This document shows, piece by piece, positions 1 through 5,989 of a stretch of DNA of 6,969 nucleotides. The number at the start of each line of letters is the position of its first letter. Within the stretch, counting starts at the first letter, position 1. The position numbers and the translations under genes were made by a program. The notes below the pieces were generated by a model. The model was not told the DNA's origin. It did not search any database and saw nothing but the letters and a program-made list of their open reading frames with translations. The stretch comes from Spirochaetales bacterium (GTDB taxonomy: Bacteria; Spirochaetota; Spirochaetia; SZUA-6; DRHE01), in assembly GCA_011049745.1 (NCBI GenBank), contig DRHE01000244.1:1-6969 (forward strand), given 5' to 3'.

Positions 1-1
1 G

Positions 2-502
2 ATCAAGGGTGGGGCCATTCCCAGAGAGTATATTCCCGCCTGTGACAAAGGATTCAAGAACGCCCTTGCAAAGGGCAACCTTATTGGCTTTCCGATTATC
101 GGTATAAAAGTTACTATTAACGACGGCAGTTCCCATTCTGTGGATTCCTCTGATCTGGCCTTTCAGATGGCCGCTATCGGTGCTTTCAAAGAGGTCTATA
201 ACCGGGCAAAACCGGTAATTCTGGAACCGGTTATGCAAGTTGTGGTTGAAGGCCCCACTGAATATCAAGGCAATATTTATACAAGCATCAATCAACGGCG
301 TGGAATAATCGAAAGTACAACTGAGGACGGCAACGGCTGCAAGGTAGAAGCGACAGTTCCCTTAAGCGAAATGTTTGGCTACTCAACTGTGCTCCGCTCA
401 CTCACTCAGGGAAAAGCGGAATTTACCATGGAATTTACCCGCTACAGCCCCTTGCCTGCCGGTCTTGCAGAAAAGCTGATAGAGGAGCGACAGAAAAAAT
501 AG
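2..502 (+). CDS. fusA: Elongation factor G, C-terminal part (5' end outside window)
   Basis: This is the last 166 codons of a translational GTPase that drives ribosomal translocation in the cytoplasm; full-length EF-G is about 700 residues. The reading frame is open from base 2 with no start, so the gene enters from the left. Domain IV is recognisable from [15 protein letters not shown], and its tip carries [12 protein letters not shown], with the tip-loop His (codon 134-136) that matches the His of E. coli SYHDVDSSELAF. Domain V follows, with [21 protein letters not shown] and KAEFTMEF. The wording [12 protein letters not shown] and the end [14 protein letters not shown] differ from canonical E. 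coli-type EF-G (GDLSRRRG). They resemble the EF-G variants of spirochaetes, planctomycetes and delta-proteobacteria, so this may be one of two paralogues. The GTPase domain is not in the window, so paralogue assignment stays open. The internal GTG at 140 is a Val codon, not a start. Confidence 0.95.
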   Translation: MKGGAIPREYIPACDKGFKNALAKGNLIGFPIIGIKVTINDGSSHSVDSSDLAFQMAAIGAFKEVYNRAKPVILEPVMQVVVEGPTEYQGNIYTSINQRRGIIESTTEDGNGCKVEATVPLSEMFGYSTVLRSLTQGKAEFTMEFTRYSPLPAGLAEKLIEERQKK

Positions 503-507
503 AAAAC

Positions 508-512
508 AGGAG
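508..512 (+). promoter_or_regulatory. Ribosome binding site of the P-loop ATPase gene
   Basis: AGGAG lies 7 bases before the ATG at 520, inside the 17-bp gap after the EF-G stop. It fixes the start of the downstream gene and leaves no room for a separate promoter in the gap, which supports co-transcription with EF-G. Confidence 0.75.
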
Positions 513-519
513 TATTCAG

Positions 520-1236
520 ATGGTAAGAAAAGAATTAAATAAGCACAGCCCTTTAAGAATATTCGAGCAGTCTACTCGCGGCGGACTCGGCGTCGGCAAT
601 ATAGGTATAATTACAGCAAAAAAGGGAGTCGGGAAAACTGCCTGTTTAGTCCATATTGCCACAGATAAGCTCTTTAGCGGCCGGCAGGTTATCCACGTTT
701 CCTTTGCTGCTGATACCTGCCATATTGTTTCCTGGTATGAGGATATCTTTTCTGAAATAGCAAGACGCTTTAACCTGGACTCTGCCATGGAGGTCCACCA
801 GGAAATCATTAAGCATAGAATTATTATGAATTTCAACCAGGAGGGCATCCAGCTTTCCCGGGTATTGAAAAGTGTCGAATCAATGGTCAGAGATGGTAAT
901 TTTTCCGCTGATACAATTATTGTAGATGGTTATGATTTCACCAAAATAACAGCTGAACAACTCAGTGAAGTAAAAAAGTTTGCTGAAAGCTATAATCTGG
1001 CAATCTGGTTCAGCGTAACTCTTAACGAGGGAAAAAAAGAAAAAGTATATGATCAGCAGGGAATGCCGCTGCTGCTCAAAGGTCTGACTGAGGAAGTTGC
1101 AATTATAGTGTGTCTGATCCCTGAGCAAGACCATATTCGCCTGAAGCTGGTTAAAGATCATGACTCTCTTGTATTAGATGACCTGCACCTCAAACTGGAT
1201 ACCAGGACACTGCTTATTGTCCGGGAGAATAGTTAA
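520..1236 (+). CDS. Conserved P-loop ATPase of unknown function, downstream of EF-G
   Basis: A 238-residue soluble protein with a RecA/KaiC-like P-loop core and no signal peptide or membrane segment. Walker A is AKKGVGKTA at residues 33-41. The first Gly of the classical G-x4-GKT is Ala, and Lys34 sits where the deviant Walker A of MinD/ParA-type ATPases (KGGxGKT) has its signature Lys. Walker B is TIIVDGYDF at 132-140 (Asp136). The N-terminal phrase LRIFEQSTRGGLGVGNIGIIT precedes the P-loop, and VIHVSFA follows it as a core strand. The start is set by AGGAG at 508-512. The protein resembles hypothetical 'cytoplasmic protein' families I recall from delta-proteobacteria; none has a function known to me. 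The position 17 bp after EF-G suggests one transcript and possibly a link to translation, but that is inference. The ATP-binding fold is well supported; the biological role is unknown. Confidence 0.8.
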   Translation: MVRKELNKHSPLRIFEQSTRGGLGVGNIGIITAKKGVGKTACLVHIATDKLFSGRQVIHVSFAADTCHIVSWYEDIFSEIARRFNLDSAMEVHQEIIKHRIIMNFNQEGIQLSRVLKSVESMVRDGNFSADTIIVDGYDFTKITAEQLSEVKKFAESYNLAIWFSVTLNEGKKEKVYDQQGMPLLLKGLTEEVAIIVCLIPEQDHIRLKLVKDHDSLVLDDLHLKLDTRTLLIVRENS

Positions 1237-1237
1237 T

Positions 1238-2998
1238 TCACACCTTCAGCCAGAGGGTCTGATAAGGCCCCACGGGTATCTCAATTTCGTCGCTGCCTTT
1301 GTTCCTGCTTACGGGAACAGTATTGCCCGATATCACATCAATGGCTGAATCCGGAGCGGCTGAGGATAATAGTGAAACAGGGCCGGTAAATAAACACTTT
1401 CGGTCACCGGTATTATGGATACAGAGCAATCTCTGCTTTTTATCCCGGGAAACGCGCAGCAGTGAAAATAGAGCTTTTTCCCCTTCAAGCAGCCGTTGCT
1501 CGGCAAAGGGATTGAAAGCAGGATTTGCTCTCCTGGCTTTCAGTAATGACAGATAACCCTCAAAGATAACCGCCTGCAGCGACCCGGAGCGGGATAATTT
1601 AGTTTCAATTGCCGCTAAATCAAATTTCCTCCGGTTTATCGATCGTTTCATGCCTGTCTGCTCAACACCGGCTCTGAAGTTTTCTGTTCCCAGTATACTA
1701 TGTACATAGATTCCCGGCACCCCGGAGAGGGCAAGCATAACCGCCTGTGAGGTTAGAAATTTAGCTGCCTTTATCCTTATCTCTTCCTCCGGATGGGCGA
1801 TCGCATTCAGGTAGCTGATATTCAGTTCATAGGGAATCTCACCATCCGGAGTGGCTTTATAAGAAACGTAACCGCCGTGCTCCGAGGCAAGGCTGCCCAG
1901 ACCGGCTAACTCATCATTTGACAATATACCATGAGCAGGAAGCACTCCTATACCGTCATGAGAGGCCAGGAAGTTGAAAAAGGTAATATTCCCAGCCAGC
2001 TCCCCTAACCCTGACGCCCAATCACTTAAATGCCGGGCATCACCCCGGCGGAAGGCATCCAGCACCAGGGGCGGCAGGGGAAACTGGTAGACAAGCTGGG
2101 CTTCATTATATCCGTTGCCGAAATAAGATATATTATCCTCATGAGGCACATTGGTTTCGGTAATGATCATTACCCAGGGGGCCACAACATTGAAAACAGC
2201 GCGAAAGAGCTGTACAACCTTATGGGTCTGTTCAAGATGTATGCAGCTGGTGCCGATTGTCTTCCATAAATATGCTATTGCATCGAGCCGTATCCAGTGT
2301 GCGCCTCTTTCCGTATATTCCAGCAGAATATCGATTATTTCCAGCAGCAGGCCGGGATTACCATAATTAAGATCAATCTGGTCGGGGCTGAAGGTTGTCC
2401 AGAGATTTTTCTTGCCTGCGGCTGTATCGAAAGAGCTTAACAGCGGCAGGGCCCTGGGACGGAAGACCCGGGAAAGGTCTTCCCCTTCAGCTACGGTAAT
2501 GAAATAATCCCGGTAGCGTCTGTTGCCCTTCAGGAACTCTTTAAACCAGAGACTCTGGGCTGATACATGGTTGCATACCAGGTCAAACATCAGCCGGAAA
2601 TCTCTGCCTATCCTTTGCACGTCACTCCAGTCGCCCCACTCCGGATTCACCTGGCGGTAATCAATAACGGAAAAACCGTCATCCGAGGAATAGGGGGAAA
2701 AGGGCAGAATATGGACACCCGAGACAATACCCTTAAGATGGCGGGAAAGAAAATCACCAAGAGAATTTATGGGCGCTTTACCCTCTTCCCGGAATTGATC
2801 ACCATAGGTAATCAGAATGGCATCCTGCTCATCAATTGGCAGAGATGTTCCGACATCTTCAGTCTGGTCCCGGGCAAATTGGGGTCTTTCTATCCTTTTT
2901 CTGTATTCCGCCATCAGCCTGCTTAGACGGTCATAGGTCTTTGCGCCCGATGCGGTACCATATAGATCCAGTAAATATTCCCTGATAATCCCATTCAT
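1238..2998 (-). CDS. GH13_18 glycoside phosphorylase, probable glucosylglycerate phosphorylase
   Basis: A 586-residue cytoplasmic enzyme of glycoside hydrolase family 13 subfamily 18, which phosphorolyses alpha-glucosides to glucose 1-phosphate plus acceptor. The subfamily signature LPFSPYSSDDGFSVIDY is at 98-114. Region I is MFDLVCNHVS (Asp139, His144). Region II is WIRLDAIAYLWK with nucleophile Asp239. Region III is IITETNVPHEDN with acid/base Glu281. Region IV is FNFLASHDGIG with Asp348. All catalytic residues are present, so the gene looks functional. GH13_18 includes sucrose, sucrose-6'-phosphate, glucosylglycerol and glucosylglycerate phosphorylases. The loop after region IV (HGGYVSYKATPDGEIPYELNISY) and the neighbouring GpgS gene favour glucosylglycerate as substrate (the type of E. 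coli YcjM and Meiothermus silvanus GGaP). Specificity is inferred; family membership is firm. It would recycle glucosylglycerate to glucose 1-phosphate and glycerate. The start ATG at 2996-2998 has no clear Shine-Dalgarno, and the gene is transcribed away from the solute operon. Confidence 0.9.
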   Translation of the reverse strand: MNGIIREYLLDLYGTASGAKTYDRLSRLMAEYRKRIERPQFARDQTEDVGTSLPIDEQDAILITYGDQFREEGKAPINSLGDFLSRHLKGIVSGVHILPFSPYSSDDGFSVIDYRQVNPEWGDWSDVQRIGRDFRLMFDLVCNHVSAQSLWFKEFLKGNRRYRDYFITVAEGEDLSRVFRPRALPLLSSFDTAAGKKNLWTTFSPDQIDLNYGNPGLLLEIIDILLEYTERGAHWIRLDAIAYLWKTIGTSCIHLEQTHKVVQLFRAVFNVVAPWVMIITETNVPHEDNISYFGNGYNEAQLVYQFPLPPLVLDAFRRGDARHLSDWASGLGELAGNITFFNFLASHDGIGVLPAHGILSNDELAGLGSLASEHGGYVSYKATPDGEIPYELNISYLNAIAHPEEEIRIKAAKFLTSQAVMLALSGVPGIYVHSILGTENFRAGVEQTGMKRSINRRKFDLAAIETKLSRSGSLQAVIFEGYLSLLKARRANPAFNPFAEQRLLEGEKALFSLLRVSRDKKQRLLCIHNTGDRKCLFTGPVSLLSSAAPDSAIDVISGNTVPVSRNKGSDEIEIPVGPYQTLWLKV

Positions 2999-3110
2999 AA
3001 TATTGAGTGTAAAATAAAAGACTGCATACTGGCAAGGGTGAATTTAATTATCGATTGTACTTCTTTAGTAGATAGCTTGAAAATATTCTTAAAAGTAATA
3101 TTCTCTCTAT
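2999..3110. promoter_or_regulatory. Divergent promoter region between phosphorylase and glycosyltransferase
   Basis: This 112-bp AT-rich gap separates two genes transcribed outward, so it must hold the start signals for both. On the minus strand TTGCCA (3035-3030) matches the -35 consensus at five of six bases, but no clear -10 follows at 17 bases. On the plus strand the octamer AATATTCT occurs twice, at 3082-3089 and 3097-3104, a 15-bp direct repeat just upstream of the ATG at 3111, possibly an operator. Neither flanking gene has an obvious Shine-Dalgarno sequence. Exact promoters cannot be fixed by eye. Confidence 0.5.
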
Positions 3111-4694
3111 ATGTCAGATCTCTATATTTTCCATCACCATCTCTTAACCGGCGGGGTTACCAGTGTTATCCTGAAAAGTGTTGACGCCCTGAAAAGCTAT
3201 CTGCCCGAGATTACCAGAATATACCTGGTTACCGGAAAAAAAATTAATTTCAATAATTTGACCTTGAGCCCGGAGGTTGAGGTTAAGGTGCTGCCGGAAA
3301 TCGATTACTTTGAAGGGCAAAAATTATCCGGCCGGGACAGCCCCACGGCGAGCAGCTCTCTTGCCAACCGCTTGATAAGGGAATTCGCTTCAGATAATGC
3401 AATATGGTGGATACATAACTACCACCTTGGCAAAAACCCCCTCTTTACCAGGGCGCTGCTGGAGATCATCCATGGTACCTATGGCGATATACACCAAAAG
3501 ATAGTTTTACAGATTCATGATTTTCCCGAATGCGGCCGCTATGAGAACCTGGCCCTTTTAGAGAGTATAGTTAAAAGCCCCCTCTATCCGCTGAGCCCGG
3601 ATGTTCAGTATGTTGTTCTGAATGAGAGGGATTACGATATTTTGATCACTTCCGGAGTTCCGCAGGAATCTCTGACCCTTTTAGAAAATCCAATCTCACC
3701 CTATACCCCGCCCCGTACGAATAGCAGCGAAAAAAAGAAGACAAAAGAGAGTCTTGCTGCCGCTTTCGGCGCCTCCTTCCCCTCTTTCATCACTGATGCG
3801 CCTTTAATTATCTATCCTATTCGCACAATACGCCGCAAGAATGTTATGGAGGCCGGGCTTATTGCCCGTTTGCTGGAAGAACCGGTAAATCTGATTGCCA
3901 GCCTGCCCGGGGTTTCCGGAAGTGAGATTGCTTATTCCAATTTAATCCAAAAATGCTTTGAACAAGGGTTGATACCCGGTCTATGGGGAATAGGTGAAAA
4001 GCTGGAGGCCGCAGGTTTAAGCTTTGAAAAACTTATCGAAGCCGGTGACTTGATAATATCCACTTCTGTGCAGGAGGGTTTCGGCTACCTCTTCATTAAT
4101 GCCCTGCAGTGGCAGCGCCCGCTTCTGGCCCGCGATCTTGATATTCTTAAGGGTACAAAAGATCTTTTTTCAACTTTTCCCTCTCATTTCTACTCAAGGG
4201 TAGACTGTCCCCTGCCTGAAAGCGAGCGAAAAATCTTAATAGCGAGCTACAGGCGGAAATTGATGAACCTTTCAGGTGTTTTATCAGATCAAACTATCAA
4301 AGAGCTCATTTTTGATATAGAGAAACTTCTGGAAAGGGAGGCGGTGGATTTCTCCTTCCTCACCCCTGAGCTGCAGTACCGGCTCTTGAAACAGCTTGAT
4401 TCCGTAAGCTTTAAAGATGAGGTAATAGAGATAAACCGGGATCTGATTGAGCAGGCTGGTGAATTACTCTACGGCGGCACACTTACCGGCATGAAATCAT
4501 CAACAAGGGCGGCCGAATTACAGAGGCGCTACAGCTACCGGAGCTATGCGGCTCAGGCTGCAAAGATCCTGAAGCGTTTTAAAAAAGGCGCGTCCTCGGA
4601 ATCCCAAAACCATACTCCGAAAACCTCAGCGGATCAGAAAGAGGTAATCAGGCAATTCGCCCGGCTGGAATACATCAGATTGCTCTACGACTGA
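3111..4694 (+). CDS. GT-B glycosyltransferase, GT4-like, with altered E-x7-E motif and long C-terminal tail
   Basis: A 527-residue soluble protein with a glycosyltransferase B architecture. The N-terminal half has HHHLLTGGVTSVI (8-20), the Gly-rich acceptor loop typical of GT4 enzymes, then WWIHNYHLG (99-107) and VLQIHDFPE (132-140). The C-terminal half has YPIRTIRRKNV (235-245), matching the basic Arg/Lys phosphate-binding region for the nucleotide sugar, and VQEGFGYLFINALQWQRPLLA (320-340). In the classical E-x7-E motif the first Glu is kept (Glu322) but the second, which contacts the donor ribose, is Asn330. A tail of roughly 120 residues after 400, rich in charged helices, exceeds a typical GT4 enzyme and matches nothing I recognise. 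It lies between a glucosylglycerate phosphorylase and GpgS, so a sugar transfer onto a glucosylglycerate-type product (for example mannosylglucosyl-3-phosphoglycerate synthase, MggA-like) is possible but unproven. The start ATG lacks a clear Shine-Dalgarno; the reading frame is intact. Confidence 0.8.
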   Translation: MSDLYIFHHHLLTGGVTSVILKSVDALKSYLPEITRIYLVTGKKINFNNLTLSPEVEVKVLPEIDYFEGQKLSGRDSPTASSSLANRLIREFASDNAIWWIHNYHLGKNPLFTRALLEIIHGTYGDIHQKIVLQIHDFPECGRYENLALLESIVKSPLYPLSPDVQYVVLNERDYDILITSGVPQESLTLLENPISPYTPPRTNSSEKKKTKESLAAAFGASFPSFITDAPLIIYPIRTIRRKNVMEAGLIARLLEEPVNLIASLPGVSGSEIAYSNLIQKCFEQGLIPGLWGIGEKLEAAGLSFEKLIEAGDLIISTSVQEGFGYLFINALQWQRPLLARDLDILKGTKDLFSTFPSHFYSRVDCPLPESERKILIASYRRKLMNLSGVLSDQTIKELIFDIEKLLEREAVDFSFLTPELQYRLLKQLDSVSFKDEVIEINRDLIEQAGELLYGGTLTGMKSSTRAAELQRRYSYRSYAAQAAKILKRFKKGASSESQNHTPKTSADQKEVIRQFARLEYIRLLYD

Positions 4695-4719
4695 AAAGAG
4701 CCTAATATGGCCGCCACAG

Positions 4720-4738
4720 TAAATAATCGAATTATTTA
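4720..4738. repeat. AT-rich perfect inverted repeat, possible operator
   Basis: TAAATAAT, centre CGA, then ATTATTTA: an 8-bp perfect inverted repeat with a 3-base centre, 26 bp after the glycosyltransferase stop. The stem has no G or C, so it is a poor intrinsic terminator. It sits upstream of the weak promoter candidate at 4752-4781, which suits a repressor or activator site. The functional role is inferred. Confidence 0.4.
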
Positions 4739-4751
4739 TTTAAGAATTCTA

Positions 4752-4781
4752 TTGGACAATTTACTCAATGACCAATAAAAT
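4752..4781 (+). promoter_or_regulatory. Weak candidate sigma-70 promoter upstream of the M20-like gene
   Basis: TTGGAC (4752-4757) and TAAAAT (4776-4781, five of six bases of TATAAT) are separated by 18 bases. The -35 box matches at only three of six positions. Transcription from here would begin around 4788, so an ATG at 4793 would have almost no leader, whereas the ATG at 4832 would have a normal one with a purine-rich site before it. The gap between the glycosyltransferase and this gene (at least 98 bp) leaves room for a second start of transcription. Confidence 0.3.
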
Positions 4782-4831
4782 GATATTGAATCATGCAAAA
4801 AGAAACCCGGGTTAAGAAAAAGAAGAGCGGC

Positions 4832-5989
4832 ATGAGCGCTATCATCGCTTCTCTACTGGATATCAGAAAAAAACTATACTCGCTGCGGGAAATTCTGCTG
4901 GCAAATCTGGTAATGATCGGTGAGATCCCCGCGCCCACATTTAATGAAGATAAAAGGATCCACTTTATCAAACAGCGCTTCACCGAAGCCGGACTTCAGA
5001 ATTGCTCCACCGATGAGATGGGCAATGCCCTGGCAATACTGCAGGGCCGGCAGGATGATAAGAACATCGTGGTTTCAGCCCACACGGATACAATTTTCCC
5101 TGTGACCGTGGATCACACAATAACGGTGCTAACCGATTCCGTCAGAGGCCCGGGGGTTTGCGATAACGCACTGGGTGCAGCAGCAGTAGTAACCCTGCCT
5201 ACGATACTGCAGCATCTGGGAATAGAGTTGGACTCCAACCTTATACTTATGGGCTCTACCCGCAGCCTGGGGCGGGGGAATCTGGCGGGCTTGAGATTTT
5301 TCCTCTCTAACACTGAAATTCCCATCCAGGCCGGGTTATGCCTTGAGGGTATACAACTGGGCAGATTGAGCCACAACGCCATAGGCATGTTGCGCTGCGA
5401 AATCGAATGCAGCGTACCCGAGGAATATGACTGGACCCGTTTTGGCGCAGTAGGCGCCATAATCATTATGAATGAGATAATCAATAAGATCCTTGAAATT
5501 CCCCTGTCCCGGCGCCCTCATACTTCGATCGTAATCGGCTCAATCGAAGGAGGCAAATCCTTTGATACTGTTTCCACCTATTCCCTGCTGCGACTGGAAA
5601 TCCACAGCGAATCCAATGATATGGTAAAATCGATTCGCGACCGGATTAAAGACATCACCTCAGAGGTATCAGCGCAAACCGATGCCATGGTTACTATGGA
5701 AATAATTTCCCGCAGAAGACCGGGGGGAATAGATTTTGCCCATCCGCTGGCCAGGAATGCCCGCCGTATTATTAAAGCTTTAGAGATCGAGCCGCGAAAA
5801 TCACCCAGCGCCTCCGACCTGTCAACCTTTATCGATCATAAAATCCCGGCTATTACCATCGGCATCAGCCAGGGTGAATTGCAGAGTAAATCGGGAGAAT
5901 ATATAAAGATCAAACCTATGTTTACCGGCATCACTCAACTAATCGGCCTGTTACTGGCCATAGACCAGGGGTACTGCGATGAAGATTAA
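4832..5989 (+). CDS. M20-family metallo-hydrolase homologue with degenerate active site
   Basis: A 385-residue cytoplasmic protein with the two-domain M20 peptidase fold. Catalytic-domain motifs in order: VSAHTDTIFP with His84 and Asp86, GPGVCDNALGAAA with bridging Asp111, and CLEG with Glu172. The lid domain is followed by GSIEGGKSFDTVS (about 236-248). The expected Glu-Glu pair (general base plus metal ligand) in the phrase GEEGLGDLRG is replaced: the aligned stretch STRSLGRGNLAG has Ser145-Leu146. The last metal ligand, a His near GGxxHTxxE, is missing from QGELQSKSGEYIKI (347-360). The lid His is also lost (VPEEYDWTRFG). One metal site (His84, Asp111, Glu172) remains; the second is gone. 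It is therefore probably a pseudoenzyme or an enzyme with changed chemistry. I chose ATG 4832, preceded by AGAAGAG (4821-4827). An in-frame ATG at 4793 would add 13 Lys-rich residues and has no Shine-Dalgarno. It overlaps gpgS by 11 bp, indicating translational coupling. Confidence 0.85.
   Translation: MSAIIASLLDIRKKLYSLREILLANLVMIGEIPAPTFNEDKRIHFIKQRFTEAGLQNCSTDEMGNALAILQGRQDDKNIVVSAHTDTIFPVTVDHTITVLTDSVRGPGVCDNALGAAAVVTLPTILQHLGIELDSNLILMGSTRSLGRGNLAGLRFFLSNTEIPIQAGLCLEGIQLGRLSHNAIGMLRCEIECSVPEEYDWTRFGAVGAIIIMNEIINKILEIPLSRRPHTSIVIGSIEGGKSFDTVSTYSLLRLEIHSESNDMVKSIRDRIKDITSEVSAQTDAMVTMEIISRRRPGGIDFAHPLARNARRIIKALEIEPRKSPSASDLSTFIDHKIPAITIGISQGELQSKSGEYIKIKPMFTGITQLIGLLLAIDQGYCDED
5967..5971 (+). 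promoter_or_regulatory. Ribosome binding site of gpgS inside the M20-like gene
   Basis: AGGGG lies 7 bases before the ATG at 5979, within the last codons of the preceding gene. With the 11-bp overlap it supports this start and coupled translation of the two genes. Confidence 0.6.

Noticed and set aside
516..848. Minus-strand open frame of 110 codons opposite the P-loop ATPase gene
   Set aside because: It lies fully antisense to a gene with clear Walker motifs and a good ribosome binding site; its translation shows no family motif.
880..1161. Minus-strand open frame of 93 codons opposite the ATPase gene
   Set aside because: Low-complexity Phe/Tyr/Ile-rich product that mirrors the coding strand composition; no Shine-Dalgarno or homology seen.
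1300..1319. Inverted repeat TGTTCC / GGAACA as a terminator for the ATPase gene
   Set aside because: Six-base stem with an 8-base loop and no U-tract, located within conserved phosphorylase coding sequence.
2567..2926. Plus-strand open frame of 119 codons inside the phosphorylase gene
   Set aside because: Antisense shadow of the conserved N-terminal part of the GH13 enzyme, which contains the subfamily signature.
1238..2998. Naming the GH13_18 enzyme sucrose phosphorylase
   Set aside because: Sucrose is only one of several GH13_18 substrates; the gpgS neighbour and the PYELNISY-type loop favour glucosylglycerate, and no sucrose gene is nearby.
4720..4738. AT-rich palindrome read as an intrinsic terminator of the glycosyltransferase gene
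   Set aside because: The stem contains no G-C pairs and would be too weak; an operator reading is more plausible.
5264..5269. Loss of the M20 Glu-Glu pair explained by a frameshift or sequencing error
   Set aside because: The frame and the flanking family residues (Gly-x-Gly-Asn-Leu-x-Gly) continue undisturbed on both sides, and a second independent loss (the final His) occurs near the C-terminus.
5113..5484. Minus-strand open frame of 123 codons opposite the M20-like gene
   Set aside because: Antisense to motif-bearing M20 sequence (DN motif and EG motif); no independent support.
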